A stretch of DNA of 9,021 nucleotides from an uncultured Flavobacteriales bacterium (GTDB lineage: Bacteria; Bacteroidota; Bacteroidia; Flavobacteriales; CALTNV01). The stretch covers positions 1-9,021 of the forward strand of contig CALTNV010000049.1 in NCBI GenBank assembly GCA_943845485.1, given 5' to 3'. Shown in pieces: positions 1 to 6,531 of the stretch (within the stretch, counting starts at the first letter, position 1; each line of letters opens with the position of its first letter). The notes under the pieces are model-generated. The model made no database searches. It was not told where the DNA came from and saw only the letters and a list, made by a program, of their open reading frames with translations. Position numbers and translations under genes: made by a program.

Positions 1-112
1 TTCTGATGCTATACACTCACCTAATGAGCATTATGGAGTGTTTAATTATTTTAAGGGGATTGAAACAATACCTCATTTTTATAAGGAATATACAGCTTTA
101 AAAACAAAGTAG
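1..112 (+). CDS. M20-family dipeptidase, C-terminal fragment (5' end outside window)
   Basis: Reading from base 2 gives an open frame of 36 residues ending in TAG at 110-112; the gene's beginning lies outside the window. The visible tail contains SPNEHYGVFNYFKGIETIP, which strongly resembles the conserved C-terminus of M20/M25/M40 zinc dipeptidases of the beta-Ala-His or cytosol nonspecific dipeptidase type. In that family the HSPNE segment lies near the metal site, and the enzymes hydrolyse short peptides in the cytoplasm or periplasm. The metal ligands and dimerisation domain are not visible. A second TAG follows immediately at 113-115, and the next gene starts at 116, so the two are probably co-transcribed. 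The family call rests on this short tail only, but the motif is distinctive. Confidence 0.75.
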   Translation, partial: SDAIHSPNEHYGVFNYFKGIETIPHFYKEYTALKTK

Positions 113-115
113 TAG

Positions 116-604
116 ATGTTGTTACATAAAATATTGAAAAGAGTTATAGTTGTACTTGCTGTAACTCTTTTAATTTCTTGCTCACCTTACCAAGGTGTTG
201 AAGTTTCAGAGATTACCAATATTGGTATTTCAAGTATTAATAATAGTGGGATGGCTGAATTTGTGGTTTCAGCAAAAATAAAAAATCCTAATAATTATCA
301 AATTCATTTAAAAGATGCAGAAATAGATGTTGTTATAAATAATCTTTTTTTTGGCACACTAACCTTAGAAAATGGATTGAAATTAAAAGGTAATGAAACA
401 AATGTGCAAGATTTTTTTTTAGCATTAAATATTGAAAGTTTATTAAAGGAAAATTTTATTCAAGCTGCAAGTTTATTAATTGCTGAAAAAGTTGAGATTA
501 AGTTAAAAGGCTTTGTTAAAGTTTCTAGTTTTGGATTATCTCATCAAATAAAAATAGATGTTATAGAAGAAGTTTATACATCTGAAAATTGGTTGAAAAT
601 ATAG
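116..604 (+). CDS. LEA14-like (LEA type 2 / WHy domain) lipoprotein
   Basis: This is a 162-residue predicted lipoprotein. A basic N-terminus and hydrophobic stretch (about residues 8-20) lead into the lipobox LISC, with Cys22 as the lipidation site. The mature part follows the LEA type 2 pattern: an early beta-rich segment with VSAKIKNPNNYQIHLKDAEIDV (about residues 51-72), including the typical 'KNPN' turn, then alternating strands to about residue 150. LEA14/WHy domains have a fibronectin-like beta-sandwich fold. In bacteria they are usually small envelope proteins whose exact role is unknown; stress or desiccation links come mainly from plant relatives. It starts 3 bases after the dipeptidase stop and ends 3 bases before the bestrophin gene, suggesting one operon. 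A run of nine T at 412-420 lies inside the gene but the frame stays open. No ribosome binding site is evident, as is common in Bacteroidota. Confidence 0.8.
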   Translation: MLLHKILKRVIVVLAVTLLISCSPYQGVEVSEITNIGISSINNSGMAEFVVSAKIKNPNNYQIHLKDAEIDVVINNLFFGTLTLENGLKLKGNETNVQDFFLALNIESLLKENFIQAASLLIAEKVEIKLKGFVKVSSFGLSHQIKIDVIEEVYTSENWLKI

Positions 605-607
605 TTT

Positions 608-1483
608 ATGATTAAATATAACCCTAAAAATTGGTTCTCTTATATTTTTAAATATTATAAAAGTGATACTATATCAATTTTATTTTGGGAGTTAATAGCA
701 ATAGCTGTTTATTCAATAATAGTTAGTTTAGTGTTTGGATATGCTTCTAACAAAACAATGTGGTCTTTTCAAAAAGTTGGAGTTCAAGGTATATTGAGTT
801 TTATTATTTCTATGCTATTAGTTTTTCGTATCAACTCAGCTTATGATAGATGGTGGGAAGGAAGGAAAGCTTGGGGAGTATTAGTTAATAAATCACGAAA
901 TTTATCATTAAAAATAGTTGTTTATTTTTCAGAAGAGAATGATACCAAATTATTTTTTTCTAGAATGATAGGTAATTATGCTCAAGCTTGTAAGCAACAT
1001 TTACGTTCATATTCAGATTTAGATAAATTAGATCTCAATTTTGATGAGAAAAAATATTTATCTACAAAAAAACATATACCTAATGCGATTGCAAAATTGA
1101 TGTTTAAAAAGATAAAATTAGCACACAATCTAGGTAAAATTTCATCTGAAGACATGATTGTTATTACAAAAGATTTAGATGTTTTTACTGATGTTATTGG
1201 TATTTGTGAACGAATAAAAAAAACACCCATTCCTTTTAGTTATAATATATACTTGAAAAAGGTGATTTTAATATTTTGTATTTCTTTACCTTTTGGTTTG
1301 GTTTCTGTATTTGGCTATTTTACCTGTTTGTTAACGACCTTTACCTTCTATGTTTTTGTATCATTAGAAATCATCTCAGAAGAGATAGAAGATCCTTTTG
1401 GTACAGATGATAATGATTTACCTTTAGATGATTTAGCTGTTACGATATCAAATAATAGCAAAGAAATTTTACTAGAAGATTAA
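608..1483 (+). CDS. Bestrophin-family (UPF0187) ion channel protein
   Basis: This 291-residue membrane protein belongs to the bacterial bestrophin family, whose members form pentameric ion channels in the inner membrane; the bacterial branch (KpBest type) has been shown to prefer cations. Visible hallmarks are the N-terminal KNWFSYIFKYYKSDT segment, hydrophobic segments at about residues 23-44 and 58-73, then FRINSAYDRWWEGRKAWG (73-90), the GICERIKKTPIPFSY loop (198-212), a C-terminal hydrophobic pair (about 217-252), and the acidic EDPFGTDDNDLPLD stretch (261-274) typical of the family. Length matches the usual 280-300 residues. ATG at 608 follows the lipoprotein stop by 3 bases, so it is probably translated from the same mRNA. 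Its physiological ion and trigger cannot be read from the sequence. Confidence 0.9.
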   Translation: MIKYNPKNWFSYIFKYYKSDTISILFWELIAIAVYSIIVSLVFGYASNKTMWSFQKVGVQGILSFIISMLLVFRINSAYDRWWEGRKAWGVLVNKSRNLSLKIVVYFSEENDTKLFFSRMIGNYAQACKQHLRSYSDLDKLDLNFDEKKYLSTKKHIPNAIAKLMFKKIKLAHNLGKISSEDMIVITKDLDVFTDVIGICERIKKTPIPFSYNIYLKKVILIFCISLPFGLVSVFGYFTCLLTTFTFYVFVSLEIISEEIEDPFGTDDNDLPLDDLAVTISNNSKEILLED

Positions 1484-1495
1484 ACATCTATTAAC

Positions 1496-1503
1496 TATCT
1501 TTG
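1496..1503 (+). promoter_or_regulatory. Bacteroidota-type -7 promoter box before the YD-like repeat gene
   Basis: TATCTTTG matches the Bacteroidota sigma-A -7 consensus TAnnTTTG exactly. It lies 13 bases after the bestrophin stop and 21 bases before the ATG at 1525, good spacing for a start of transcription near 1508. No clear TTG/TTTG -33 box is seen at the usual distance, so the call rests on the -7 element and its position. Confidence 0.5.
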
Positions 1504-1524
1504 CAAAAAAAATATAATTTTAGC

Positions 1525-2403
1525 ATGATATTAAGTCAACTCAAATTTTCACTTGTTTTATTTTGTTTATTTATAAGCTTTAATTTATCCTCTCAATTAG
1601 TAGCAATTAATTTTGATAAATTAATTGAAATACCTTTAAAATTTAATCAAGAATTTATTTATAGAAATAATATAAGCACGATCTCTGCCCAATATAGTTC
1701 AAAAAGAGAAAATTCTGTAATAAAAAATCTTCAATTATTTGAGGTGTATGAATTTGATTCGTTAGGTAAAATTATAAGATTTACATCTAATAAAAGTACG
1801 CTTGGAAAAGATACTTTATCTTATGAGTATAGATATCATTCAAAAAATCATGATATACCTTTTAGTATTATTATAAAAGATCATTATGGTTATTACAGAA
1901 ATGATTTTGAATTAGATAAGTTTGATAGGGTTATTAAAGAGAAACATACACGTTTTTCTTTAAATAATAATAGAGAGGTAGTTATTAAAAATGAGGTTTA
2001 TAAATATGATACTATTAATGGGAATTTAGCTAAAATTAGTTTTAATAGTAAAAATAAACCTTACAAAACCTCAGAGTTTATTAATGATTCATTAGGGTAT
2101 TTACGTGTTATTAAACAAACTTATAATATTACTAAAAGATCTACATCTGAATCTTTTGATTATAATGACAAAGGTTGGGTTTCATTCTATACAAAACACC
2201 TTAAAGGTACTGATTTAAAAGAAGAGTATATATATGATATTCATGATAATATTATATATAAAAACGATTATCAAAATAATGTTTTAAAGAAGAAAACAGA
2301 GTATATGTATAATGAATATCTTCTTTTGTTTGCAGAAATTAAAAATAATTTTTCTGAAAAAATAATTGAAATAGTTAAATATAAATATGAGTATTTTGAC
2401 TAA
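1525..2403 (+). CDS. Exported protein with degenerate YD-like repeats, function unknown
   Basis: I do not recognise a named family. The ATG at 1525 gives 292 residues with an N-terminal hydrophobic signal (about residues 8-24), ending near the polar SSQ, so export by Sec is likely. The body shows about seven imperfect copies of a beta-hairpin unit of the form x-Y/F-x-Y/N-D-x-x-G-x-[hydrophobic]. They lie at about residues 73-86, 125-140, 156-173, 183-198, 208-224, 232-247 and 257-274 (for example YEFDSLGKIIRF, FDYNDKGWVSFY, YIYDIHDNIIYK), with a partial copy at the C-terminus. This resembles degenerate YD/RHS-type repeats common in secreted Bacteroidota proteins. There is no toxin domain or RHS core. 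A longer frame could begin at TTG 1501, but that codon lies inside the promoter-like box and would put eight polar residues before the signal peptide. It sits 12 bases upstream of comEC, so the two may share a transcript. Confidence 0.7.
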   Translation: MILSQLKFSLVLFCLFISFNLSSQLVAINFDKLIEIPLKFNQEFIYRNNISTISAQYSSKRENSVIKNLQLFEVYEFDSLGKIIRFTSNKSTLGKDTLSYEYRYHSKNHDIPFSIIIKDHYGYYRNDFELDKFDRVIKEKHTRFSLNNNREVVIKNEVYKYDTINGNLAKISFNSKNKPYKTSEFINDSLGYLRVIKQTYNITKRSTSESFDYNDKGWVSFYTKHLKGTDLKEEYIYDIHDNIIYKNDYQNNVLKKKTEYMYNEYLLLFAEIKNNFSEKIIEIVKYKYEYFD

Positions 2404-2422
2404 TTTCCATTTTAAATGGAAA
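2404..2422. repeat. Inverted repeat spanning the comEC start codon
   Basis: TTTCCATTT (2404-2412) and AAATGGAAA (2414-2422) are perfect reverse complements around a single central T. In RNA this could fold as a 7-base-pair stem (2404-2410 with 2416-2422) and a 5-base loop, placing the AUG of comEC (2416-2418) in the stem. It begins right after the stop codon of the preceding gene. A short AT-rich palindrome can arise by chance in such a genome, so a regulatory role is only a possibility. Confidence 0.45.
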
Positions 2423-4347
2423 AAATTAAAAACACCCCTTTTCTTAAACTAGTATTTTCTTTGATTTTTGGTATAATTATTTCAAATTATATTCAATTAA
2501 AGTTTTCTTTCTATTTCTTTATTCCTCTTGTTTTATTAGTTACAGGTTATTTTTTTTTAGTAAATAAAAGAGTGATTACAAAGACATTTATTTCTTTAAT
2601 TTTATTTTTTATAGTTGGTTTTTCAATTACTAGTTTAAAAAGTGAGAATAGAAGTTTATTGGATTATCAAAAAATCAAGTCTTATGCTGGAATTATAAAG
2701 GAAATTAAAGAGGTGAAAAACTTTCAAAAAGTAAAAGTTAAATTATCTGAAGTTGAAAATTTCGGGTTTTTATTTTTACCTGATTCTTTAAACATTGAAG
2801 TTGATGATACAATATTTTTTTCTTCAATGCTAAAGCCTATAGAGAATAACTTAGCCATTGGTGGGTTTGATTTTTATAAATATTGTATTTACCATGATAT
2901 TCATTTCTCTAATTTTTTGAATGATCATATAACAATAAAAAAAAATAATAATAAAAGTTTTATTACTGGTTTAAAAAAATCGATAATTACTCGTTTAAAT
3001 ATCATTTACAAAAATAAAGAAGTAAATGGTGTTGTTAATGCATTATTATTAGGAAATAAGCTTAATCTGGATACAGAGACTAAACAAGTTTTTACTGACG
3101 TAGGGGGGATGCATGTGCTTGCTGTTTCTGGTTTGCACGTTGGTTTTATTGTGTTGTTTTTTAATTTAATTTTTAAAAGGCTTAAACGGTTTAAATATGG
3201 TAAAATAATGTATTTTATTTTGCTATCTTTTACCTTGGTAGTGTTTTCTTTTATTGTTGGAAATACAAGTTCTGTAGTACGTTCAGTTTTTATGTTTTTA
3301 TTATTTATAACGTCAACCCTTTTACAAAAGAAGAATAATTCATTGAATATTTTATTTTTTTGTGCTTTTGTATTGTTAGTTATAAATCCTTATAATTTAT
3401 TTGACATTGGTTTCCAATTAAGTTTTTTGGCGGTATTAGGTATTATCATTTTTTATCCCTTTTTAGAAAAACTGTTCCTACCTAAAAATATAGTTTTAAA
3501 GTTTTTATGGCAATTAAATTTAGTTTCTTTATCTGCACAAGTTTTTACATTTCCTTTAATCATTTTTTATTTTCATCAGTTTACATTTCTTTTTTTTATA
3601 AGCAATTATATTACTTATTTTTTGGCAATTTTACTAGTTTTTGCAACTTTAGTACTTCTGTTAGTAAGTTTCTTATCTTTAAATTTTTCTTTTTTAATTT
3701 CTGATTATTTAATAACTCCAATAAGTTTAAAATTTTTAAGCCTTCTAAAATGGATTTCTAGTTTTGATTATTTAGTAATTAAAAATATATTTTCTGACCG
3801 GATAATTTTATGTTTATTTTTTACAATTGCTATTGTAATAGTTAGTTTGTTTTATAAATTTAGTAAGGTGAAGTTATATACTTTCCTAATAATTGTTTCA
3901 TTAATACTATGTTACCATCAATATTTACACTTTTTGTCACTTAAACATTTTTCTAATAAGTTTTATAGTTATAATTCTTCCAGAGATTTATTTACCTATC
4001 AAAATGGGGTAGAGGCTTTTCATTTTTACGATGATTCTACAAGCTTTAGGTCTTTTAATAATTTTGACAGAGAAAAGAAGATATTAATATCAAAATATAT
4101 TAATATTTCTGACTATGATAATAGCTACCTTGAGTTTGATGATTTAGTTTTATTTTTAAATAATAATATCATTGAGCTTAAAAATTTAAAATTTAAGGAT
4201 AAAGAGGTGATTATTTTTTATAAAAATCTTAATCCAAAAAAACTGGTTGACCTAAACAAAGTAACTCAACCAGTTAAATTAATTTTAAATAAAAAAGGTT
4301 ATTCTAGTTTTATAAAAAATACTAATGTAACAATACTTAAAAATTAG
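2416..4347 (+). CDS. comEC: ComEC/Rec2-family DNA uptake channel (no metallo-beta-lactamase domain)
   Basis: This 643-residue inner-membrane protein belongs to the ComEC/Rec2 family, which carries single-stranded DNA across the cytoplasmic membrane during natural transformation. Hydrophobic segments near residues 8-25, 29-48 and 55-72 precede a soluble, beta-rich DUF4131-like region (about 85-175). The competence domain follows, with the family signature NALLLGNK...GGMHVLAVSGLHVGF (about 208-244), the VGNTSSVVRS segment (281-290) and FDIGFQLSFLAVLGIIIFYP (329-348). Membrane segments continue to about 507. A soluble tail of about 135 residues (508-643) has no HxHxDH motif, so the metallo-beta-lactamase domain of longer ComEC proteins is absent, as is usual in Bacteroidota. 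No comEA or other competence gene is in the window. The 3' end overlaps the convergent LOG gene by 11 bases. Runs of nine A (2937-2945) and eight T (3590-3597) occur within the gene. Confidence 0.93.
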   Translation: MEKIKNTPFLKLVFSLIFGIIISNYIQLKFSFYFFIPLVLLVTGYFFLVNKRVITKTFISLILFFIVGFSITSLKSENRSLLDYQKIKSYAGIIKEIKEVKNFQKVKVKLSEVENFGFLFLPDSLNIEVDDTIFFSSMLKPIENNLAIGGFDFYKYCIYHDIHFSNFLNDHITIKKNNNKSFITGLKKSIITRLNIIYKNKEVNGVVNALLLGNKLNLDTETKQVFTDVGGMHVLAVSGLHVGFIVLFFNLIFKRLKRFKYGKIMYFILLSFTLVVFSFIVGNTSSVVRSVFMFLLFITSTLLQKKNNSLNILFFCAFVLLVINPYNLFDIGFQLSFLAVLGIIIFYPFLEKLFLPKNIVLKFLWQLNLVSLSAQVFTFPLIIFYFHQFTFLFFISNYITYFLAILLVFATLVLLLVSFLSLNFSFLISDYLITPISLKFLSLLKWISSFDYLVIKNIFSDRIILCLFFTIAIVIVSLFYKFSKVKLYTFLIIVSLILCYHQYLHFLSLKHFSNKFYSYNSSRDLFTYQNGVEAFHFYDDSTSFRSFNNFDREKKILISKYINISDYDNSYLEFDDLVLFLNNNIIELKNLKFKDKEVIIFYKNLNPKKLVDLNKVTQPVKLILNKKGYSSFIKNTNVTILKN

Positions 4348-4357
4348 GTCTAAGTAT
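4333..4357. repeat. Inverted repeat at the convergent comEC/LOG gene junction
   Basis: ATACTTA (4333-4339) and TAAGTAT (4351-4357) form a perfect 7-base inverted repeat around an 11-base spacer, covering the stop codons of both convergent genes. The stem is AT-rich and no T tract follows on either strand, so it is a poor intrinsic terminator. I see no better terminator at this junction. Confidence 0.35.
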
Positions 4358-5026
4358 AAATTTGTTATAAAAATCATCAATGTGTTTTACAATTTCTTCG
4401 GGCTCATCACAAATAGTAAATAAATCCATATCTTCGGGCGAAATATTTTCGTACTTATCTAGCATTACATTTTTTATCCAGTCAACAATTCCTGTCCAAA
4501 ATTCTCTTCCAACTAATACTATTGGAAAACGTTCAATTTTTTGAGTTTGAATAAGTGTTAAACTTTCAAATAATTCGTCCAATGTACCAAAACCACCAGG
4601 AAGAACAATAAATGCTTGTGCGTATTTTACAAACATAACTTTTCTAACAAAGAAATAGTCAAAATCAATTGACTTGTCAGCATCAATATAAGGATTATGA
4701 TTTTGTTCAAATGGTAGTTTTATGTTTAATCCTACCGATGTTCCTTTACCTAAATAAGCACCTTTATTACCTGCCTCCATTATTCCAGGTCCACCTCCTG
4801 TTATAACTCCATAACCTTGTTCTGTGAGTTTTTGAGCAATATTAACAGCAAGCTCATAATATTTTGATCCTTCTGGAGTTCTTGCTGATCCAAAAATTGA
4901 TACACAAGGCCCAATATTTGAAAGCTTTTCAAAGCCGTCAACAAATTCAGCCATTGTTCTAAAAATTGTCCAGCTATTGTTTGTTTTTTTTTCGTTCCAA
5001 TCTCTGTGTATTATATTTTTTTTCAT
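4337..5026 (-). CDS. LOG-family (TIGR00730) nucleotide phosphoribohydrolase
   Basis: This 229-residue cytoplasmic protein is of the LOG / 'lysine decarboxylase-like' Rossmann-fold family. Characterised members hydrolyse cytokinin riboside 5'-monophosphates or AMP-like nucleotides, releasing the base and ribose 5-phosphate; true lysine decarboxylase activity is not expected. Visible motifs are SIFGSAR (43-49), GVITGGGPGIMEAGNKGA (73-90), the basic RKVMF segment (128-132) and the family signature PGGFGTLDE (143-151). The glycine-rich loops bind the phosphoribosyl group, and the conserved Arg and Glu are catalytic in relatives. Length fits the long-N-terminus subgroup common in Bacteroidota. It lies 63 bases downstream of the acyltransferase on the same strand and may share its transcript. 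Near the start, nine consecutive A (coding strand; 4984-4992) encode part of Glu-Lys-Lys-Thr. The physiological substrate is unknown. Confidence 0.92.
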   Translation of the reverse strand: MKKNIIHRDWNEKKTNNSWTIFRTMAEFVDGFEKLSNIGPCVSIFGSARTPEGSKYYELAVNIAQKLTEQGYGVITGGGPGIMEAGNKGAYLGKGTSVGLNIKLPFEQNHNPYIDADKSIDFDYFFVRKVMFVKYAQAFIVLPGGFGTLDELFESLTLIQTQKIERFPIVLVGREFWTGIVDWIKNVMLDKYENISPEDMDLFTICDEPEEIVKHIDDFYNKFILRPNF

Positions 5027-5089
5027 ATATGATTATTCTTAGGTTTTTTTAAGATATAATAATATACAAAAAAAATATAATAAGTTTCC

Positions 5090-5983
5090 CTATAGAGATT
5101 TGTTTACTTTTACTCCATCATATGGCTTATGTTTCCATCTTTTATGCGACCATAACCAGTAAGCAGGATTGTTTTTAATTTCTTTTTCAAGTAACAAAGC
5201 ACTTTTAGTAATAATGTCGCCATTGGCTTCTTCTTTTGGAGTATCTGAAATTAGAGTGAATGTTAATTCATAATATCCTCTTTTTACTTTATTAGCTGAC
5301 ATAAATATTATTGGCATGTCATTTCTTTTAGCTAAAATTTCAGGACCAAAGATTACTGGGGTATCTTGATTTAAAAATCTTAACCAAAAACATTTTTTTG
5401 GATTACTTGGAGATTGGTCATTTAATAAACCAAGGTTAATAACTTTACCTTCGTTCATGTATTCTTGAAACTTTTTAATATTGTTTGTAGGTACCATTTC
5501 CGAGCCAAACCTGCATCTGCTTTTCTCTAAAAAAGCTCCAAAACCTTTGTTTGTTAAGGGTTTTCCAACACCTAATGCTTGACCATCAAGATATTTATCC
5601 ATTACCAATATTAAATATTCCCAATTATTATAATGGCCTCCGTTTAAAATGGTTGATATACCTTTTTGATTATAAATATTTACAACTTCTGGGTTTATAA
5701 ACTTAAATCGTTTCAGCGCTTCTTTTTCACTAATCGTAAATTTTTTTACACCTTCTACTAATAAGTCGGCCATGTGTTTGTAGTATTTTTTTTCAATACT
5801 AATAATTTCTTCTAATTTTTTTTCAGGGAAAGAATTTGTTAAATTCATCCTTACCACATCTCTTCTGTATTTAAAAATGTAATAAAGTAAGTAGTATATA
5901 AAATCAGATATTTTATATAAAATTGGAAAAGGCAAAATTGATAATGGAAAAAGAAATAAATAGTATAAAATATAATTCATCAT
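5090..5983 (-). CDS. LpxL/HtrB-like lysophospholipid (lipid A) acyltransferase
   Basis: This 297-residue protein is of the bacterial lipid A acyltransferase family (LpxL/LpxM/HtrB), which adds secondary acyl chains to lipid A precursors at the cytoplasmic face of the inner membrane. An N-terminal hydrophobic anchor (about residues 4-36) is followed by RRDVVRMNLTNSFPEK (40-55), typical of the family. The catalytic HxxxxE motif is present as GGHYNNWEY (115-123), with His117 and Glu122 in the positions of the catalytic pair known from E. coli LpxL. LNDQSP (187-192), a proline-bearing segment TPVIFGPEILAKR (208-220), and the conserved C-terminal YWLWSHKRWKHKP (275-287) also fit. Length matches the usual 290-310. 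The start is a double ATG (MM); the second is equally possible. Some homologues in Bacteroidota acylate other lipids, such as ornithine or aryl-polyene lipids, so lipid A as substrate is inferred. Confidence 0.88.
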   Translation of the reverse strand: MMNYILYYLFLFPLSILPFPILYKISDFIYYLLYYIFKYRRDVVRMNLTNSFPEKKLEEIISIEKKYYKHMADLLVEGVKKFTISEKEALKRFKFINPEVVNIYNQKGISTILNGGHYNNWEYLILVMDKYLDGQALGVGKPLTNKGFGAFLEKSRCRFGSEMVPTNNIKKFQEYMNEGKVINLGLLNDQSPSNPKKCFWLRFLNQDTPVIFGPEILAKRNDMPIIFMSANKVKRGYYELTFTLISDTPKEEANGDIITKSALLLEKEIKNNPAYWLWSHKRWKHKPYDGVKVNKSL

Positions 5984-6006
5984 TTTTTAATGCATTTTAA
6001 GTACAA

Positions 6007-6014
6007 CAAATTTA
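6007..6014 (-). promoter_or_regulatory. Candidate -7 promoter box for the acyltransferase-LOG unit
   Basis: On the minus strand these bases read TAAATTTG, matching the Bacteroidota -7 consensus TAnnTTTG. The box ends 23 bases upstream of the acyltransferase ATG, a spacing like that seen at 1496-1503. No good -33 TTTG box lies at the usual distance. The 84-base divergent region between 5983 and 6068 must also hold the promoter for the Hsp15-like gene, which I cannot place with confidence. Confidence 0.4.
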
Positions 6015-6067
6015 AGGTTTTAAAAAGAATCTGAGTTGTTTTGATTTATAAAATAAAGATTAAGTTT

Positions 6068-6466
6068 ATGAGGTTAGATAAATATTTATGGTTTGTTAGG
6101 ATTTTTAAAACAAGAACTATTGCAACTAAAGCTTGTAATACAAGTAAAGTTTCAATTAACGATAAATCTTGTAAGGCATCAAGGATAGTTAAAGATGGAG
6201 ATCTTTTAAATGTAAAGAAAAATGGGATTATTTATTCATTTAAAATTTTAGGATTTCCTAAAAGTAGGGTTGGTGCTAAATTAGTAGAGGACTATAGAAA
6301 GGATTTAACACCTCAATCTGAACTTGATAAATTATTAATGATAAGAGCTAAATTTACACCTCTTAGAGATGCGGGTACAGGAAGACCAACTAAAAAGGAA
6401 CGAAGAGATATGGAAGATTTTTTTAATGATGATGAGATTTTTGATGATTGGTTAGATGAAGATTAA
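6068..6466 (+). CDS. hslR: Hsp15-like S4-domain RNA-binding protein
   Basis: This 132-residue protein carries an N-terminal S4 RNA-binding domain. It begins MRLDKYLWFVRIFKTRT and continues through SKVSINDKSCKASRIVKDGDLL (26-47), the classical S4 fold that binds structured RNA. A basic linker, GTGRPTKKERRD (103-114), and a strongly acidic tail (115-132) follow. The architecture and length match E. coli Hsp15 (HslR), which binds free 50S ribosomal subunits carrying a stalled nascent chain and helps recycle them. Function here is inferred from that family. A longer frame could start at TTG 6041, adding nine residues, but the family almost always begins with M-R-[ILV]-D-K-[WY]-L, so ATG 6068 is preferred. 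It is divergent from the acyltransferase gene and 65 bases upstream of the M13 peptidase gene. Confidence 0.88.
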   Translation: MRLDKYLWFVRIFKTRTIATKACNTSKVSINDKSCKASRIVKDGDLLNVKKNGIIYSFKILGFPKSRVGAKLVEDYRKDLTPQSELDKLLMIRAKFTPLRDAGTGRPTKKERRDMEDFFNDDEIFDDWLDED

Positions 6467-6476
6467 TTGATTTAAG

Positions 6477-6484
6477 TATTTTTG
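6477..6484 (+). promoter_or_regulatory. Candidate -7 promoter box before the M13 peptidase gene
   Basis: TATTTTTG fits TAnnTTTG. It lies just after the Hsp15-like stop codon and 47 bases before the peptidase ATG, implying a leader of about 40 bases. No convincing -33 element precedes it. A 15-base palindrome, CTTATTT-A-AAATAAG (6497-6511), lies between the box and the gene and could be an operator or chance AT symmetry. Confidence 0.35.
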
Positions 6485-6531
6485 TTAAGCTTATTACTTA
6501 TTTAAAATAAGAGAATAGATAATTATAAATT

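Noticed and set aside
982..1230. Minus-strand open frame of 82 codons inside the bestrophin gene
   Set aside because: It lies wholly antisense to a clear bestrophin gene and shows no recognisable domain or own promoter.
1525..2403. RHS/YD-type polymorphic toxin
   Set aside because: The repeats are few and degenerate, the protein is short, and there is no RHS core, cleavage motif, toxin tip or neighbouring immunity gene.
3507..3704. Plus-strand open frame of 65 codons, rich in Phe and Ser, inside comEC
   Set aside because: It is a shifted frame of the membrane-coding part of comEC, where T-rich codons produce Phe-rich shadow frames.
6041..6067. Nine-residue N-terminal extension of the Hsp15-like protein from TTG 6041
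   Set aside because: The S4/Hsp15 family conserves a start at M-R-L-D-K-Y-L-W, which matches ATG 6068; the extension is low-complexity AT-rich sequence in a divergent promoter region.
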